The notes beneath the pieces are model-generated. The model had not been told where the DNA came from. It saw nothing but the letters and a program-made list of their open reading frames with translations, and searched no databases. Below are positions 62,601-64,000 of a stretch of 64,000 nt of DNA, piece after piece; the stretch's first letter is position 1, and the number at the start of each line of letters is the position of its first letter. Position numbers and translations under genes: made by a program. Where the stretch lies: contig NZ_PPEI02000003.1 in assembly GCF_002899895.1 (NCBI RefSeq), positions 496,001-560,000 on the forward strand, in the 5' to 3' direction. The stretch is from Chryseobacterium oncorhynchi. GTDB lineage: Bacteria; Bacteroidota; Bacteroidia; Flavobacteriales; Weeksellaceae.

Positions 62601-63526
62601 ATAAATTCAATCAAATTAAAATGAGGCTTATTCAGCTTCTCATTTCCTCCCCATTCTATTGAAGATATTCGCATAACACGGTTTGAAGTTCTAAAACCTC
62701 CGGTATCAGAATCAGATGCATAGTTGTAGGAAATGTAATTACCTTGTATATCTTTCCACTTTACAATATTATATTCTAGAGGGGTTGTTACTGTGGGTTT
62801 GCCATTAACATTTGCACCATATGAACCGTACCAAGCTTGTGATCCGTCTTCAAATGTGACCTCAAAATATTCAGGCCCGACATCTTTTCCATTTACTGGA
62901 TAATTTCCTACAGATTTAATTTTTATGTTAGAATATTTCTCTGTAACATATTCTGCTCCGTCTTTTCCGTATTCCCCAGATTTTAATATTAATCTTTGCC
63001 CGTTGAAGCTATAATCGTCGGAATAATCAATTTGTACAGGCTTAATTTCTTCATATGCTTCAAGTGTTTTACCAATCCTTGAAATAGAAGTGATTCCTGA
63101 AAGATTCCAACTATATCCTGCAATACCGTTCCCGGTACCACTGAGGTATACGAGGTTGACCTGTGGGGCTACATCTTTTATTCCAGGAGGTAGAGCAACA
63201 GGTAATGTAAATTGTATCTGACCTGTGCCTGTAACTTCGATATTTCCCTTTGTATCGTGGAATTTTATACTATCTTCTATTGTTCCTGAGGGATTATTAG
63301 CTCCTGCATTAGAATCTATTGGTCCTCCACCTGGACTCTCTGTAGCAGAACCTATTTTTGCCACAAACGTATTTGAGATATTCGATTTAGCATGAAATCC
63401 TTGTGTCATAACTACTGTCTGCGGGTCCTGAACCGTCCGTGAGGTAGTCTCTGCCTGATAGAGGATAGTCTGGGACAACCCCCATACAGAACACAAGGAT
63501 AATATCAATGATGAAAAAAATTTCAT
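56648..63526 (-). CDS. Secreted SpvB/RHS-repeat protein with C-terminal HEFGH metallopeptidase-like motif
   Basis: This is the largest gene in the window (2292 residues). A signal peptide (MKFFSSLILSLCSVWGLSQ) is followed by an SpvB-like domain (GIAGYSWNLSGITSISRIG). FG-GAP/VCBS-type acidic repeats come next (DFDGDGKID, DFNGDGKSD, DRDGKSD), then many RHS/YD repeats (about 1130-1890). The RHS core end RLYDPLLRRFLNPDENIQ begins near residue 1916. The last 330 residues are a separate module: Gly/Ala-rich hydrophobic helices (GGAIAGGIAGGLNALG), then ELFGHEFGHVLQQ with His2213, Glu2214 and His2217 as in HExxH zinc peptidases, and later ELDAD. RHS shells normally wrap a C-terminal toxin or effector. 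No immunity-like gene follows within the 237 bases to susD, so an effector role is unproven. Confidence 0.85.
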   Translation of the reverse strand: MKFFSSLILSLCSVWGLSQTILYQAETTSRTVQDPQTVVMTQGFHAKSNISNTFVAKIGSATESPGGGPIDSNAGANNPSGTIEDSIKFHDTKGNIEVTGTGQIQFTLPVALPPGIKDVAPQVNLVYLSGTGNGIAGYSWNLSGITSISRIGKTLEAYEEIKPVQIDYSDDYSFNGQRLILKSGEYGKDGAEYVTEKYSNIKIKSVGNYPVNGKDVGPEYFEVTFEDGSQAWYGSYGANVNGKPTVTTPLEYNIVKWKDIQGNYISYNYASDSDTGGFRTSNRVMRISSIEWGGNEKLNKPHFNLIEFIYRDRDLKEISYVQGLEHKQYKILSEILVKTHSQPFKTYRLEYKKDSNGTNYQFLDKVTEYNSANKAANPVTFEYENSARGTDWTQSISHSLESGLLGDFDGDGKIDALEYRDQPFRVCENIGGTGFNPICINPINKPAGFYLTKKALDQPQGQGEITFVGSIDITKDEFKKAIPISFKTLSGIMENQQGFAFYKVANDTRDIQLFIYSINQANQLEHQYTKILPKSVYDLTTPEIAPMESGTRFKTTPLKLMELDLDGDGISELIMGFNDAVHTKSQKPQDPNAPIGLPEFDETFQDWKRYIVANMDNAVSISQSYSQMSFYPYNTDILETYKMGDFDGDGKTDFLRFDSGNRAFIVQFQKGPNNLYSVIENGFYLNDERTKGITQRAVIGDFNGDGKSDLLIPASDTTTDWYLYQSTGKYFDEEFKPNFALFRKDQLVNSNKDGTANVERTSHQAYDLDRDGKSDFVTFNYRKERVKLGSSQTIFNIYYHNTVDIKISTGEKKFNNDIRYAFSEGPLGDRSPMDGGQTYLNERTKYDLQELLGSFKINQSIHQIILVSPSTIRGVSGDRVKRIDFYDVSKEARINSISQSGIKTVIRYKELDPNISPNFYQTVKKEKYPYMELKNALQSFAVSQLEQSGKKQDFLYRGLLVHLQGRGMIGFRQTARSSWYADGLESNKVWNGIEIDPLNESLPIKEWSIRTRNEAKVFPADISENNSELLTFKSTVYKTDKLINNQVAASITDIDKSKIVTVIVPTITKTKDFLTGTITENSITYGNYYLPSQNISKINNGYAVTASAYNYFHNPSGIGSEYYIGRPQSKTEITSAYGDTKSTKKEFLYENNLLKTMKTWNRDNTGWLQETYDHDGFGNIIQTTTINSVDSQSRNIKSQYEAKGRFIVKKTDNLGLETNITYNDWGQILTQSDPLGNILSNTYDAWGKLLTAKSNLGGITTFQYKKDKDYNIIITQNDPNGNISKKHVNKWGLDYKTSTKAFAQGEYFSKDFQYDALGRKIGESEPYSEGGSPSQWNSIIYDDSVYPVKITVTAFNGKQIETTVSGNTTTEKEMNGYGRSTSKTKDALGSIIHSTDKGGTINFSYNAAGEQIKAQYGENIVTTKFDTWGRKSEFNDPSNGTYKFEYDGLGQARKVISPKGIKEYIYNNLGQLISQKEISTIDGGKTTNKTISYVYDDKGRNISKSGTSKGQSYNTNITFDPQGRVLSSSESSNGKYFIQKGMTYDDKARITSYEKQLFSAGILTKVQIENIYNAWNGDLYKVRDKNSGKILWELKETNHKGQILKAQLGASEINQTYEPDGTLSQVNHGSAIKKHILLLSYNFNPLKNEVEARTTGGDFYINESFDYDNNNRLINWTNPVTGTKTEMAVLNVYDNKGRILENDQVGTIKFGNSSKVYQPTGMSLNAAGTQNYSNDLIQNILYNENNDPVFIDGMKGDVAFQYGITNMRQRVTYGGNFSADGEGRFTKFYSEDGNFEILKDNTTGKEKHIIYIGGSPYESNIVYVKNYDETNGSYKFLHKDYLGSILAISDEAGNKLEQRHFDAWGNLTHLQIGNGQVITDQSKIQEILTTGGLLLERGYTSHEHFAEVGIIHMNGRLYDPLLRRFLNPDENIQSPYNTQNYNKYGYVLNNPLIYNDPSGEVFFLIPILVKVAVGALYGAIVGAGVGILAYTIKGLITKNWEGFGKSVLGGAIAGGIAGGLNALGTSLFTPASSILNTGTWNLLSNTVTQLMIDGKIDATTFATAIIGSIVGNKLPGWKSLGGNGLGAWAKNAVGELLHSSTKYGITGAVTGGFSAIFRGNNIWDGFKKGFENGAYNGAGQAFGKIIFMGPTFTPDEKQLKYVKEMSEESNVPYENIAWRHGGILSLVISKNAITIGNNVTMPHKNGSPELFGHEFGHVLQQYVGQEDYNNGHTPKPQGWAYYQAKGIYEQWALVTIFNIKVYDILRPYGAQYNELDADVKVSRFIPEENNKQ

Positions 63527-63624
63527 TGTTATATTAGTTATTTTATAAATGATTACTGATATATAAAAATATTATAGAGAACACTGATTAATCTTTAAGT
63601 TTTTTCAATGCCATCATTCTCATT

Positions 63625-64000
63625 TTATCTTTTGGTGACATTTCTGCTGAAGACTCTTCCATCTTTCAACGTAAAACGTAGAATATAAACACCCCAGTCA
63701 TATCCAATCATGTTGATTTTAATCTGACGGTTTAGTCCGGGATTATTCTGTTGTTGAAATTTCCAATGCACAGTACTATGCTGGTAAAGTGAAACAGATT
63801 CGATAAGACTGTCCACTTCTTCAGTCCAGTCGATGGTAAGGTAGTCATTCACAGGAACTGGATACAATCTGATTTGTTTCCAGAATGCTTTTTCATCAAT
63901 AGCAGGTTCCTGTTTTGTAATAGCTGCTGCTTTTACTATTTTTTCAGAAGCCTCTTTTCCTGCCTCGTTAATACCTCTATACCTTTGGTTTCCTGCTTCG
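63625..64000 (-). CDS. C-terminus of a protein with a T9SS-type sorting tail, 5' end outside the window
   Basis: The minus-strand frame ending at 63625 stays open to the window edge, giving 125 codons with no start. The visible part begins with a Lys/Ala/Glu-rich linker. The last 80 residues, from RLYPVPVNDYLTIDW to GVYILRFTLKDGRVFSRNV, match the type A C-terminal sorting domain recognised by the type IX secretion system. Such tails carry proteins across the outer membrane and are then cleaved. The gene lies 98 bases upstream of the RHS gene on the same strand, so the two may be cotranscribed. The function of the main domain cannot be seen. Confidence 0.72.
   Translation of the reverse strand, partial: EAGNQRYRGINEAGKEASEKIVKAAAITKQEPAIDEKAFWKQIRLYPVPVNDYLTIDWTEEVDSLIESVSLYQHSTVHWKFQQQNNPGLNRQIKINMIGYDWGVYILRFTLKDGRVFSRNVTKR

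Overview
The window looks like a chromosomal segment from a Flavobacteriia-type Bacteroidota, most likely Chryseobacterium or a close relative in the Weeksellaceae. This is inferred from the low G+C content, promoters with a TAnnTTTG -7 box, near absence of Shine-Dalgarno sequences, two SusC/SusD pairs, a type IX secretion (T9SS) style C-terminal tail, a GYDIA-type GHMP kinase and bshC. The assignment rests on gene content read by eye, not on a database search. I saw no rRNA, tRNA, insertion sequence, prophage or CRISPR array.

Region 1 (1-31255) is a surface polysaccharide locus, almost entirely on the minus strand. Reading in the direction of transcription it begins with ugd, a GT-C membrane glycosyltransferase, rfbB, a DUF2059-like exported protein and rfbA, followed by a hairpin terminator. 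Next come an ABC polysaccharide exporter (wzm/wzt, the latter with a C-terminal substrate-recognition extension) and genes for a dTDP-3-acetamido-3,6-dideoxyhexose (fdtA, fdtC, fdtB). A long run of glycosyltransferases, two duplicated polytopic membrane proteins and asnB follow. The operon ends in four tandem paralogous GT2 genes. Two more glycosyltransferase genes lie at 1-1592. Between them a plus-strand block (1859-6459) encodes a methyltransferase, an acyltransferase-3 protein, an MBOAT acyltransferase and its SGNH partner. That block adjoins an apparent gene remnant (1594-1776), suggesting that the block was inserted or inverted. Together the genes can make UDP-glucuronate, possibly amidate it, make a Fuc3NAc/Qui3NAc-type sugar, assemble a repeat with many transferases, decorate it with acyl or methyl groups and export it.

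Region 2 (31387-36291) is the conserved rimP-nusA-infB operon, with a promoter, a structured leader and a strong terminator. IF-2 carries a long Asn/Gln/Gly-rich stretch.

Region 3 (36242-50638) holds a 629-base AT-rich regulatory gap, the first susCD pair, a putative porin, bshC, a protein with four LysM domains fused to a periplasmic-binding-like domain, fabD, a GYDIA GHMP kinase and pckA.

Region 4 (50643-64000) holds a minus-strand hypothetical gene and aroQ, then a SAM-I riboswitch leader in front of a second susCD pair. The riboswitch-transporter arrangement is the most striking regulatory feature of the window. The region ends with a minus-strand 2292-residue SpvB/RHS protein whose C-terminal variable part carries a zinc-protease-like HEFGH motif. 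Upstream of it is the 3' end of a gene with a T9SS-type C-terminal tail, cut by the window edge.
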